A DNA stretch of 20,896 nucleotides from positions 1 to 20,896 of the forward strand of contig UQQA01000031.1 of assembly GCA_900543105.1 (NCBI GenBank), given 5' to 3'. The DNA comes from an uncultured Ruminococcus sp. (GTDB lineage: Bacteria; Bacillota; Clostridia; Oscillospirales; Ruminococcaceae). The notes beneath the pieces are model-generated. The model saw nothing but the letters and a program-made list of their open reading frames with translations, searched no databases and had not been told where the DNA came from. Shown in pieces: positions 1-6,974 of the stretch. Position numbers and translations under genes: made by a program. Each line of letters opens with the position of its first letter. The first letter of the stretch is position 1.

Positions 1-206
1 GTCTTGACAAGACAAACATCATTCACTGCCCAATCGGTAAGGCTTCTTTCGGTCCTGAAAAGCTCGACAAGAACCTTAACACACTTCTTGAAGCAGTTGC
101 AAAGGCTAAGCCTGCTGCTGCAAAGGGCACATACTTCAAGTCCTGCGTTGTTTCTTCAACAATGGGCGTTGGTATTGCTGTAAATACTGCTAAGTACGGT
201 GTTTAA
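1..206 (+). CDS. rplA: 50S ribosomal protein L1, C-terminal part (partial)
   Basis: This is the last 67 codons of an open frame that enters from outside the window; the first complete codon begins at base 3 and the stop TAA is at 204-206. The peptide contains FGPEKLDKN, then LLEAVAKAKPAAAKGTYFKS and SSTMG, which is the characteristic C-terminal block of bacterial L1. L1 binds 23S rRNA at the mobile L1 stalk by the E site and in many bacteria represses its own operon. An intrinsic terminator follows 17 bases after the stop, so the ribosomal transcript ends here and rplJ/rplL do not directly follow. The identity is secure; only the N-terminal part is missing because of the window edge. Confidence 0.93.
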   Translation, partial: LDKTNIIHCPIGKASFGPEKLDKNLNTLLEAVAKAKPAAAKGTYFKSCVVSSTMGVGIAVNTAKYGV

Positions 207-223
207 TTTATAAGATATAACGA

Positions 224-257
224 TAAAGCTCCTGATCATTTCGGGAGCTTTATTTTT
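224..257 (+). terminator. Intrinsic terminator after rplA
   Basis: A 9-bp perfect stem (224-232 with 244-252) encloses an 11-base loop and runs into TTTTT at 253-257. It sits 17 bases after the rplA stop and separates the ribosomal transcript from the glycoside hydrolase promoter. Confidence 0.88.
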
Positions 258-308
258 ATAAAAAACAGCCTTGCATTTTTGTACAAAACGTAAATTTTTT
301 TATACCCC

Positions 309-337
309 TTGCAATTTTTTTAGAAATGTTGTATCAT
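309..337 (+). promoter_or_regulatory. Sigma-A-type promoter of the glycoside hydrolase gene
   Basis: TTGCAA at 309-314 and TATCAT at 332-337 are separated by exactly 17 bases. The predicted start of transcription is near 344, about 50 bases before the ATG. A 12-bp palindrome, TTTTGTACAAAA, lies upstream at 277-288 and could be a further protein-binding site. Confidence 0.6.
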
Positions 338-350
338 ATAAATAATATAG

Positions 351-366
351 TTGAAAACGTTTTCAA
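351..366 (+). promoter_or_regulatory. Perfect 16-bp palindrome, LacI/CcpA-type (cre-like) operator
   Basis: TTGAAAACGTTTTCAA is a perfect inverted repeat with a central CG. Its core TGAAAACGTTTTCA fits the cre consensus TGWAANCGNTNWCA at every fixed position. It lies just downstream of the predicted transcription start and 27 bases before the ATG, where a bound LacI-family repressor or CcpA would block transcription. A second half-site-like TTGAAAAC follows at 371-378. Whether the binder is CcpA or a dedicated LacI regulator cannot be told from this window. Confidence 0.75.
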
Positions 367-393
367 ATCATTGAAAACTTGTGGAGGTAAAAT

Positions 394-1839
394 ATGGCAG
401 ATAAAATTTACGGCGTTCATCTGGGCGCAGCAAAGTACGCAGTTGATATCGGCGACGGTTCGGAAAGAGGGGAATATGTAAATCAGGATTATATAATCAA
501 TAAGCTCGGCAGACCCCACAGAGCTGTTTCGCTTATGTATTGCTATTATCCGCTCGATAAGGAATTCCCGGGAAGAATTTCCGAAGTCATGAAGGACGCA
601 AATGTAACATTCCAGTGGGGCTATCCTTACGATGACTATTTCACATACAAGGGCGGGCTTGAGGGCGACAGAACGGGTGAGCCTTTCACATATATGCGTG
701 ATGTTCGCCGTCACGGTCAGGACGTAAACCTTACACTCACCGTTGATCCTAACGTTTCCGATGAACAGCTCATCGCTATCGCAAAGGATCTGCGTACATT
801 CGGCAGAATGTTTCTCAGAATCAACCACGAAGCAACGGGCAACTGGTTCTCTTTCAACAAGAGAGCAACATACCAGCAGGTTGCTGACTTCTTCGTTCAT
901 TTTTCAAAGATCATTCACGAATATGCACCGAATGTTAAGACGGTAATGTGCATCGGCGGTATCGAACACCCCGAAAACGGCGAAGAAATGGAAATGGAAA
1001 AGGAGTTCGCTCAGTGCGTTCCCGAGGCTGACGTTTGGTCTGTTGATAAGTATATGGCTCTTCACTGGGGTTGGCCTTTCGACGTTGCAGAGCCGGGCGG
1101 AACATCTCACTCACGCAGCAAGGTCGAGAATACCTACAACCTCACAAAGCTCAGCTATGAAAGATTCAAGTATCTCAACGGCGGCGCAGGCAAGCCGATG
1201 ACAATGGCTGAATTCAATGCTGACGGTGACGTTACAGGCCCTTACGATCAGGCAAAAATGGTTCGTGACTTCTGCGATATCCTCGAAAATGAGCAGCCCG
1301 ACTGGTTCAGCGGCTTCACAATGTATCAGTTCCGTGACCGCGGCAGGCTCGGACTTGAGATACAAGACCCGAACAATGAAGATGTCGGCATTGAGCAGCC
1401 GCTTATGAAAACCTACAAAGAGATCATTAACAGCAAGCTTTTCAGCCCTGAAATGACACAGAATGATGAAGCACAGCTCCCCGTGACACTCCGTTGGGGC
1501 GGCTCGGAAGATGCTGACGGTATCGCAATTCCTGTACATTTCGACAGCGACCCTCACTTCTGCGAAGTTGTTTTTGATAAGGAAGACGATGGAAATTATA
1601 TGCTCGAGATCAACGGAAAGTGGTTCTACAAGTCACCAAAGGCTCGCACTATCGATCTTATGCCTGCATTCTTTGAGAATCGTCTTGATGGTGCTGCTGA
1701 TATGACTATCAAGCTTTTCGCACCTCCTGCAAGCGGCGAAAACGACAGCACTCAGGGCAGCGACTGGGATACAAACTACTACTACACGCTCAAAACTCTT
1801 CCAAAGGTTCGTGTTCTCTGCACACCTGTTGAAAAGTAA
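394..1839 (+). CDS. Cytosolic glycoside hydrolase, clan GH-A, GH26-like
   Basis: The gene encodes 481 residues, with GGAGG at 383-387 six bases before the ATG. The features fit a clan GH-A (beta/alpha)8 hydrolase most like GH26 (beta-mannanase and relatives). RINHEATGNWF at 142-152 resembles the acid/base segment, with E146 as the probable proton donor. KPMTMAEF at 267-274 ends at E273, a probable nucleophile. Aromatic stretches such as HWGWPFD (224-230) and DWFSGFTMYQF (303-313) would line the sugar cleft. From about residue 355 a separate beta-rich C-terminal region begins; it could be a small carbohydrate-binding or lid domain. There is no signal peptide or anchor, so the enzyme probably acts on imported oligosaccharides. 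The cre-like operator in front suggests sugar-dependent control. The substrate is not known from sequence; GH5 or GH39-like membership is the main alternative. Confidence 0.65.
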   Translation: MADKIYGVHLGAAKYAVDIGDGSERGEYVNQDYIINKLGRPHRAVSLMYCYYPLDKEFPGRISEVMKDANVTFQWGYPYDDYFTYKGGLEGDRTGEPFTYMRDVRRHGQDVNLTLTVDPNVSDEQLIAIAKDLRTFGRMFLRINHEATGNWFSFNKRATYQQVADFFVHFSKIIHEYAPNVKTVMCIGGIEHPENGEEMEMEKEFAQCVPEADVWSVDKYMALHWGWPFDVAEPGGTSHSRSKVENTYNLTKLSYERFKYLNGGAGKPMTMAEFNADGDVTGPYDQAKMVRDFCDILENEQPDWFSGFTMYQFRDRGRLGLEIQDPNNEDVGIEQPLMKTYKEIINSKLFSPEMTQNDEAQLPVTLRWGGSEDADGIAIPVHFDSDPHFCEVVFDKEDDGNYMLEINGKWFYKSPKARTIDLMPAFFENRLDGAADMTIKLFAPPASGENDSTQGSDWDTNYYYTLKTLPKVRVLCTPVEK

Positions 1840-1843
1840 TCTT

Positions 1844-1876
1844 AAAGGGTATCGAAGAAAATTCGGTACCCTTTTT
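1844..1876 (+). terminator. Intrinsic terminator after the glycoside hydrolase gene
   Basis: A 13-bp stem with one G-T wobble (1844-1856 with 1862-1874) encloses the 5-base loop GAAAA and ends in TTTTT at 1872-1876. It starts five bases after the stop codon. The longest possible reading frame of the next gene would begin inside this T-run, which is one reason to place that gene's start further downstream. Confidence 0.9.
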
Positions 1877-1934
1877 GCATACTCTTTCGTTTTTCCGACT
1901 AAAATATAGGGGAGAACTGAAAGGCGGTGCGGAG

Positions 1935-3074
1935 TTGGAGCGAAAGTATAAAATTATGATATTCGGAGGAACACTTCTGCTCGCTGCGGCAGTAAACCCG
2001 GAGCTTGCATTTCGGCTTATCAGCGATGCATTTCAAGTGTTTCGTCCGATTATTATAGGAATGGCTGCAGCGTTCGTGATAAACCGACCCGTCTGCAAGA
2101 TATATGAACTTTGCGGTAAGCTTTCGGACGAAATTTTGTCACGATCGGCAAAACGGCACTATACCGCTTTCAACAGTATTGCAAGGATAACCGCAAGCTC
2201 CCGAAGTGAAAAACACAAGGCTCGATGGGTGCTGTCGGTCACGCTCGGGTATATTCTGCTTGTTGCAATAGCTGCGGCGGCTGTCGGAATAATAATTCCG
2301 CAAATTCTGGACAGTGTTAAAATTCTCGTTTCAAACAGCGACATATATTTTGACAGGATAAAATATTTTTACAGCAGGCTTTCGGAAAATGACAAACTCG
2401 GAATAATTCCTGCTGTCGGTTCGATGATCGAAAAGGCAGGGGAGAAGCTTCCCGAGATAGCAGCTGATTTTTATGGAAAAACCGCTGGCTTTGTCGGATT
2501 TCTGACCGATTTTTTCATCGGGATAGTGATCTCGATCTATATTCTCATTGCAAAGGATAAGCTGCGGAGCATCGTGCGAAGAATTTCGCAAAAAATAATG
2601 TCCGAACAGCGCTACAGGCGTTATGCAAAGCTTTATTACACCGTTTATGAAGTTTTTTCACGCTTCGTCAGCGGTCAGATAACCGAGGCGGCTATTCTCG
2701 GCGGACTTTGCTATGTCGGAATGAAGCTGTTCAGGTTCGATTATGCACTTCTGATAAGCTTTATCATAGGCATAACCGCACTTATGCCTGTCGTTGGAGC
2801 GATAATAGGAACGATACCGTGTGCATTTCTGCTTTTCCTCGTAAAACCGATATCTGCAGTGTGGTTCGTGGTGTTCATAATCATTTTGCAGCAGCTTGAA
2901 AATAATCTTATCTACCCGAAAGTGGTAGGGAAAAGTATGGGACTTCCGCCACTGCCAGTGCTTATCGCAATTCTTATCGGCGCAAAGCTCGGCGGCTGTG
3001 TGGGAATACTTTTGGCAGTCCCGATAACCTCGGTGATTTACGGCATAATCAAGGAAAAGCTTGATGATAGTTAA
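1935..3074 (+). CDS. AI-2E family transporter-like integral membrane protein
   Basis: This is an AI-2E/PerM-type (UPF0118) membrane protein of about 379 residues when read from TTG at 1935. It has two N-terminal hydrophobic segments, a central soluble region with DSVKILVSNSDIYFDRI, and a C-terminal hydrophobic half. That half contains the family-typical region LISFIIGITALMPVVGAIIG followed by QQLENNLIYPKVVGKSMGLPPL. Members export varied small solutes or act as Na+/H+ antiporters; the substrate cannot be predicted. The start is uncertain. Frame extension to a TTG at 1875 overlaps the preceding terminator and is unlikely; TTG 1935 has AAGG at 1921-1924; ATG 1956 is a fallback but lacks a well-spaced ribosome site. 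No clear promoter was seen in the short gap after the terminator. Confidence 0.8.
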   Translation: MERKYKIMIFGGTLLLAAAVNPELAFRLISDAFQVFRPIIIGMAAAFVINRPVCKIYELCGKLSDEILSRSAKRHYTAFNSIARITASSRSEKHKARWVLSVTLGYILLVAIAAAAVGIIIPQILDSVKILVSNSDIYFDRIKYFYSRLSENDKLGIIPAVGSMIEKAGEKLPEIAADFYGKTAGFVGFLTDFFIGIVISIYILIAKDKLRSIVRRISQKIMSEQRYRRYAKLYYTVYEVFSRFVSGQITEAAILGGLCYVGMKLFRFDYALLISFIIGITALMPVVGAIIGTIPCAFLLFLVKPISAVWFVVFIIILQQLENNLIYPKVVGKSMGLPPLPVLIAILIGAKLGGCVGILLAVPITSVIYGIIKEKLDDS

Positions 3075-3117
3075 AATAACCGCTGTTCAAATCTATTTTG
3101 AACAGCGGTTATTTTAA
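3071..3117. terminator. Shared bidirectional terminator between convergent genes
   Basis: A perfect 18-bp inverted repeat (3073-3090 with 3098-3115, extendable by two A-T pairs) encloses a 7-base loop. It ends in a T-run on both strands and serves the AI-2E gene on the plus strand and the EamA gene on the minus strand. The plus-strand stop TAA (3072-3074) and the minus-strand stop (3114-3116) lie within the two outer arms of the hairpin. Confidence 0.92.
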
Positions 3118-4052
3118 GCTTTATTCATCTTTTTTGTATAATTGACAATGTAGATTCCAAGGCACACAAGCACGAGTGCCGCAATGCTTTTCAGACCGAA
3201 CGCTTCCGATTCTCCGAGCAGGAACGCCGAAAGAATAAATCCGAAAACGGGGTTCATAAATCCATAAACGGCAATTCTTGAAACGGGATAATATTTGAGC
3301 AGTGATGCCCAGAGCGAATATGCTATCGCCGAGAGTGATGCAAGATATATCAGCAGCAGTACAGATTTCAGGTCAAATCCGCTTATCCTGCCACCGAGCG
3401 CAAAGCCGAGTATTGACATTACTATTCCTCCGAGCAGGAATTGCCATGCGCTCATCATCATCGGATTTTCTTCGTTCGACCAGTGTTTCATCAGCACGGA
3501 AGAAAACGCATACGCCACGGTCGAGATAAGTATGAAGCCTTCGCCTTTGAGCGTAAGTCCACCTGCGAGGTCGCCTTTGCCGACATTGATTATAACAACT
3601 CCTGCGAAGCCAATAATGCTGCCGATGATCTTCGCTGCGGTGAATTTTTCCATTCGGAAGATAAGGCAGGAAACGATGAGCGCAACGAAAACATTCATCG
3701 CCTCGATTACCGATGCCTTTACGCCCGAGGTGTTGGAAAGTCCGATGTAGAAGAAAAGATACTGCAATATCGTCTGGAACATACTGAGTGAGAAGACTTT
3801 CGGCAGGCTTTTCATTGTCGGGCGGAGAAATTTTCCGCTTATAAGGCTTGTGATGATAATTGCGATAACCCCTGCGAGCGTGAAGCGAAGTCCTGCATAA
3901 AGTATCTCAGTCGGAATATCCTCGGACGAGATGTTGAGCCACGAAAATCCTATCTTTACAAGCGGAAATGCGCTGCCCCACAAAAGGCAGCAGAGCATCG
4001 CGGACGGCAGCACCATTTGAGGATTTTCAAGTATGCTTTTTTTAGTTTCCAT
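3114..4052 (-). CDS. EamA/DMT-superfamily transporter
   Basis: The product is 312 residues with about ten hydrophobic segments arranged as two EamA repeats. The first begins with LCCLLWGSAFPLVKIGFSW, the classic EamA opening; the second begins near STVAYAFSSVLMKHW. Members of this family export amino acids, nucleobases or other metabolites across the cytoplasmic membrane. The gene starts 20 bases after the pyrD stop, with GGAGGT at 4066-4071, so it is probably the last gene of the pyrK-pyrD transcript. The 13-base spacer to ATG is longer than usual. Its place could mean export or uptake of a pyrimidine-related compound, but that is inference from position only. It ends in the shared terminator. 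Confidence 0.88.
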   Translation of the reverse strand: METKKSILENPQMVLPSAMLCCLLWGSAFPLVKIGFSWLNISSEDIPTEILYAGLRFTLAGVIAIIITSLISGKFLRPTMKSLPKVFSLSMFQTILQYLFFYIGLSNTSGVKASVIEAMNVFVALIVSCLIFRMEKFTAAKIIGSIIGFAGVVIINVGKGDLAGGLTLKGEGFILISTVAYAFSSVLMKHWSNEENPMMMSAWQFLLGGIVMSILGFALGGRISGFDLKSVLLLIYLASLSAIAYSLWASLLKYYPVSRIAVYGFMNPVFGFILSAFLLGESEAFGLKSIAALVLVCLGIYIVNYTKKMNKA

Positions 4053-4072
4053 TTATAAAGGGGTGACCTCCG

Positions 4073-4984
4073 TTACCATGGCTTTACTGCACCGACAATG
4101 TCATTGATGCTGTTGAGGTGGTTATCCTCCACATATTTTTCAAGACCGTCGATTATCTTTACAGCTGCAAGAGGATCATTGAAAAGAGCAGCGCCGACCT
4201 GAACAGTAGAAGCACCTGCCATCATCATTTCAACAGCGTCCTCCCAAGTGGAGATGCCGCCCATTCCGCATACTGGGATCTTAACAGCGTTTGCGACCTG
4301 CCATACCATTCTTACGGCAACGGGGAAAACAGCAGGACCCGAAAGTCCACCGACATTATTATGAAGAATAGGACGCTTTGTGTGGATATCTATTCTCATT
4401 CCGAGAAGCGTGTTGATAAGCGAAACTGCGTCTGCACCCTCGGCTTCGACAGCCTTTGCGATCTCTGCAATGTTCGTAACGTTAGGAGAAAGCTTTATCA
4501 TTATCGGCTTCTTTGTTGCTGCACGAACTATCTTTGTTATCTGAGCCGCACCCTCGCAGCTTACGCCGAATGCCGCGCCGCCTGCCTTGACGTTCGGGCA
4601 GGAAATGTTTACTTCGATCATCGGAACATCGGTCCGGTCGAGTTTTTCAGCAACTTCACGGTAGCCGTCTGCTGTCGAGCCTGCCATATTTGCGATGATG
4701 ACTGTATTTTTTCCCATAAGGTAGGGGAGTTCGTGTGCGATGAAATGGTCAACGCCGGGGTTCTGAAGTCCGACGCTGTTGAGCATACCCGATGGTGTTT
4801 CTGCGATCCTCGGTGGGAGATTGCCCGTGCGGAGTTTTTCGGTCGTGCCTTTTACGCTGATGCCGCCGAGCTTGGAAAGGTCGAAGAACTCTTCATATTC
4901 CTTGCCGTAGCCGAATGTTCCCGATGCAGGGATAACAGGGTTTTTGAAGTCAACTCCTGCGAAATTTACAGCTAATTTATTCAT
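4073..4984 (-). CDS. pyrD: Dihydroorotate dehydrogenase B (NAD+), catalytic subunit
   Basis: This 303-residue protein is a class 1B, FMN-containing dihydroorotate dehydrogenase that oxidises dihydroorotate to orotate with its partner PyrK and NAD+. NPVIPASGTFGYG (15-27) and VNISCPNVK (125-133) are family signatures, and C129 is the probable catalytic base that marks the cytosolic class 1 enzymes. PVCGMGGISTWEDA (237-250) and TVQVGAALF (260-268) form the FMN phosphate site. The length is typical. The start overlaps the end of pyrK by eight bases (ATGAATAA), so translation of the two subunits is coupled, as expected for a heterotetramer. The cytoplasmic, NAD-linked type suits an anaerobe. Confidence 0.96.
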   Translation of the reverse strand: MNKLAVNFAGVDFKNPVIPASGTFGYGKEYEEFFDLSKLGGISVKGTTEKLRTGNLPPRIAETPSGMLNSVGLQNPGVDHFIAHELPYLMGKNTVIIANMAGSTADGYREVAEKLDRTDVPMIEVNISCPNVKAGGAAFGVSCEGAAQITKIVRAATKKPIMIKLSPNVTNIAEIAKAVEAEGADAVSLINTLLGMRIDIHTKRPILHNNVGGLSGPAVFPVAVRMVWQVANAVKIPVCGMGGISTWEDAVEMMMAGASTVQVGAALFNDPLAAVKIIDGLEKYVEDNHLNSINDIVGAVKPW

Positions 4985-5753
4985 CGAAATTTACCTCCTC
5001 GCCGTCAAATACGGGGCCGTCCTTGCAGACGTGGGAATAAAATTCCTCGCCGTCACGGATAGTTCTGCAAACGCAGACAAGGCAAGCACCTATTCCGCAG
5101 CCCATTCTTTCTTCGAGCGAAACCTGCGTCTTTATGCCGTTTTCCCTTGCGATCTCAACAATTTTTTTGAGCATTACGGAAGGACCGCAGGCGTAGATAA
5201 CATCAGGCTTTTCCTTCGCGATCTCTTCCTTGAGAGCGTCAGTAACGAAGCCTTTTCTTCCTGCCGAGCCGTCGTCGGTGCAGAGGATAGTCTGTGCTCC
5301 CGTCTTGGCAAAATCATTCTGAAGAATAACAGCGGAGGAGTTTCTGAAACCGCTTATCACCTTGGCATTTGCGCCGAAGTGTTCAGCAATTGGAACCATC
5401 GGAGGATTTCCTATGCCGCCGCCGATGATTACAGCCTTGTTATAGCCGTCAAGATTGAATCCGTTTCCGCCGAGCGGAGCAACAATGTCAATGAGGTCGC
5501 CCTCTGCAAGCTGTGAAAGCTCCTTTGTGCCCTTTCCTCTGACTTCAAAAACAATGCGGAGAGTTCCTTTTTCCTTGTCTATGCCGCAGATCGAAATAGG
5601 TCGGCGGAGCATAAATCCGTCAACCTTTATGTTAATGAACTGACCCGGCTGTGCAGCCTGAGCAGCATCGGGGCAGAGTATCGTCATATCGTAAATTTCT
5701 CTTGCAAGAGCTGTTTTGGATATGATAGGGTAGCAGCTTTGTGTGTATTTCAT
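4977..5753 (-). CDS. pyrK: Dihydroorotate dehydrogenase B, electron transfer subunit
   Basis: This iron-sulphur flavoprotein passes electrons from PyrD's FMN to NAD+. From ATG at 5753 it has 258 residues. MLRRPISI (48-55) is the FAD-binding motif, GGGIGNPP (111-118) the NAD-binding loop, and C219, C224, C227 and C243 in GCGIGACLVC...HVC bind the 2Fe-2S cluster. An extra cysteine, C229, is next to the cluster. The frame is open for 30 more codons upstream, but AAGGAGG at 5759-5765 lies five bases before ATG 5753, and the conserved protein starts there. It is followed by pyrD with an eight-base overlap. I saw no convincing promoter or PyrR binding loop in the 106 bases upstream. Confidence 0.95.
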   Translation of the reverse strand: MKYTQSCYPIISKTALAREIYDMTILCPDAAQAAQPGQFINIKVDGFMLRRPISICGIDKEKGTLRIVFEVRGKGTKELSQLAEGDLIDIVAPLGGNGFNLDGYNKAVIIGGGIGNPPMVPIAEHFGANAKVISGFRNSSAVILQNDFAKTGAQTILCTDDGSAGRKGFVTDALKEEIAKEKPDVIYACGPSVMLKKIVEIARENGIKTQVSLEERMGCGIGACLVCVCRTIRDGEEFYSHVCKDGPVFDGEEVNFDE

Positions 5754-5859
5754 AATAACCTCCTTATATCTGATCGGAATGTGTACAAAAATCAAGCAAA
5801 ATCCCGAACTAATGGATCTTACGCCGATTTTTTGTCTGCACATTCATTAGAGAGCAGTA

Positions 5860-6768
5860 TTAATGCCTTTTTACTTTCGGTTCTATGCTTTTTGCGTAAT
5901 ATTCATCTGTGTCGGGGAGAATGAGATCGGTTGTCGAAAGATCGTCCATTGCGTTTTCCTTAACGCTGTCGTTTTGCTTCTTGTCGGTTTCAAGCTTGTT
6001 CTGTTCAAGCCATTTTTCCGCAGAATCAGCCGTCACCTGAATGTTCGGGATAATGCCGAGCTGTTCTTTTTCCGCTGTTATATCAAGCATTTCCATTCGC
6101 TTTTCTTCTGTCTCTATTTTCGGGGCAGTCTTTTGTTCGGGGTGTTCCGCGAGCCATTTTTCACGCATTTTTGCATAATGCGAACGCCGCAAATAGAATA
6201 CTGCAAGGTTAAAAGTCGGAAAACCCTCCTGCGTCACAAGATAATCAAGCTCTTTCAGTCCGCGCACCGTAAAATCGTTTATCCAGAAGCCTGCAAGAGC
6301 ATAAACCATGAGCATGACTGCCCAGAAACCGTTCATATCGTCAAAAAGACCGAAGCCTGCAAGGATACCGAGTATAAGATGCGCAGGATAGATCACAGCC
6401 ATTACCTTCGGAGCAAATTTCAGATGGAATGTGTTTCCGAGGATCGAAAAGATTATCGTCAGCAGTGCGAGCGGAAATGTTATGAGCCAGCCGCTTGTGT
6501 TGTAAGCAACGCTTGAAATGTTTTTTCCCGTATCAACGATAACTTCATTTATCGTGTCGAGAAGATTTCCCGCAATTGAGTTGGAAATGACGGACGCAGA
6601 CTTATAAAGAACCATAAGAAACGATAAATACATCATCGCAGCACTGCTGATAAGCTCATAGATAAGCGAAATTTTGAATCCCCGCAGTGCAATGCGCATA
6701 CGCTCACCGTTTATGTCGAAGTTCTGATCCCTCAAAAAAGACGAGTTAAGCTTTTCGTCCCAGCTCAT
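5860..6768 (-). CDS. Membrane protein of unknown function inside the pyr cluster
   Basis: I do not recognise this 302-residue protein. It has an N-terminal segment beginning MSWDEKLNSSFLRDQNFDIN, then four likely membrane spans at about 34-56, 92-112, 120-140 and 146-164. Between spans 1 and 2 is a 35-residue region that could be a loop or amphipathic helix. From about 170 to 302 it is a charged, mostly soluble tail rich in Glu, Lys and Asp with helical stretches. The even number of spans would put both ends on the same side, probably the cytoplasm. A weak GGGGG ribosome site lies at 6776-6780. It stands between carB and pyrK on the same strand but is separated from carB by a hairpin and a GC-rich element. 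No catalytic motif is visible. Confidence 0.75.
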   Translation of the reverse strand: MSWDEKLNSSFLRDQNFDINGERMRIALRGFKISLIYELISSAAMMYLSFLMVLYKSASVISNSIAGNLLDTINEVIVDTGKNISSVAYNTSGWLITFPLALLTIIFSILGNTFHLKFAPKVMAVIYPAHLILGILAGFGLFDDMNGFWAVMLMVYALAGFWINDFTVRGLKELDYLVTQEGFPTFNLAVFYLRRSHYAKMREKWLAEHPEQKTAPKIETEEKRMEMLDITAEKEQLGIIPNIQVTADSAEKWLEQNKLETDKKQNDSVKENAMDDLSTTDLILPDTDEYYAKSIEPKVKRH

Positions 6769-6823
6769 AATTTTTCCCCCTGAACTATGTCGGTATTTCT
6801 GTAATTTGAACTTATCCCAAACG

Positions 6824-6847
6824 AGCCTGTCCGTTTATGGGCAGGCT
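6824..6847 (-). terminator. Probable terminator after carB
   Basis: A 9-bp stem with one G-T wobble (6824-6832 with 6839-6847) encloses a 6-base loop. On the minus strand it follows carB but is succeeded only by TCGTTTGGG, a weak T-run; on the plus strand it is followed by GCGTTTTT. It probably ends or dampens the pyrRCF-carAB transcript, but efficiency is doubtful. Confidence 0.5.
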
Positions 6848-6890
6848 GCGTTTTTGATTATAATTCAGCGGATATATGCCAAACCTTCTT

Positions 6891-6974
6891 CCGCGGATAC
6901 AAACTGACCCTTGCTGTGAACAAAGCGGAACGAAGTGTAGCGATGGCGCGGATCCGCCGCGGGGCGTTCCCCGC
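6891..6974. repeat. GC-rich hairpin element directly after carB
   Basis: About 84 bases between the carB stop and the downstream hairpin are much richer in GC than the flanks. They contain GCGGGG...CCCCGC (6959-6964 with 6969-6974, four-base loop) directly abutting the stop codon. The 10-bp palindrome GCGGATCCGC lies at 6948-6957, and CCGCGGAT at 6891-6898 is partly repeated in inverted form at 6952-6962. The structure resembles a small interspersed palindromic (REP/MITE-like) unit. No second copy exists in this window, so repeat status is an inference. Confidence 0.4.

Noticed and set aside
5754..5843. N-terminal extension of pyrK by 30 codons
   Set aside because: A strong ribosome site stands five bases before ATG 5753, and the extension has no resemblance to PyrK proteins.
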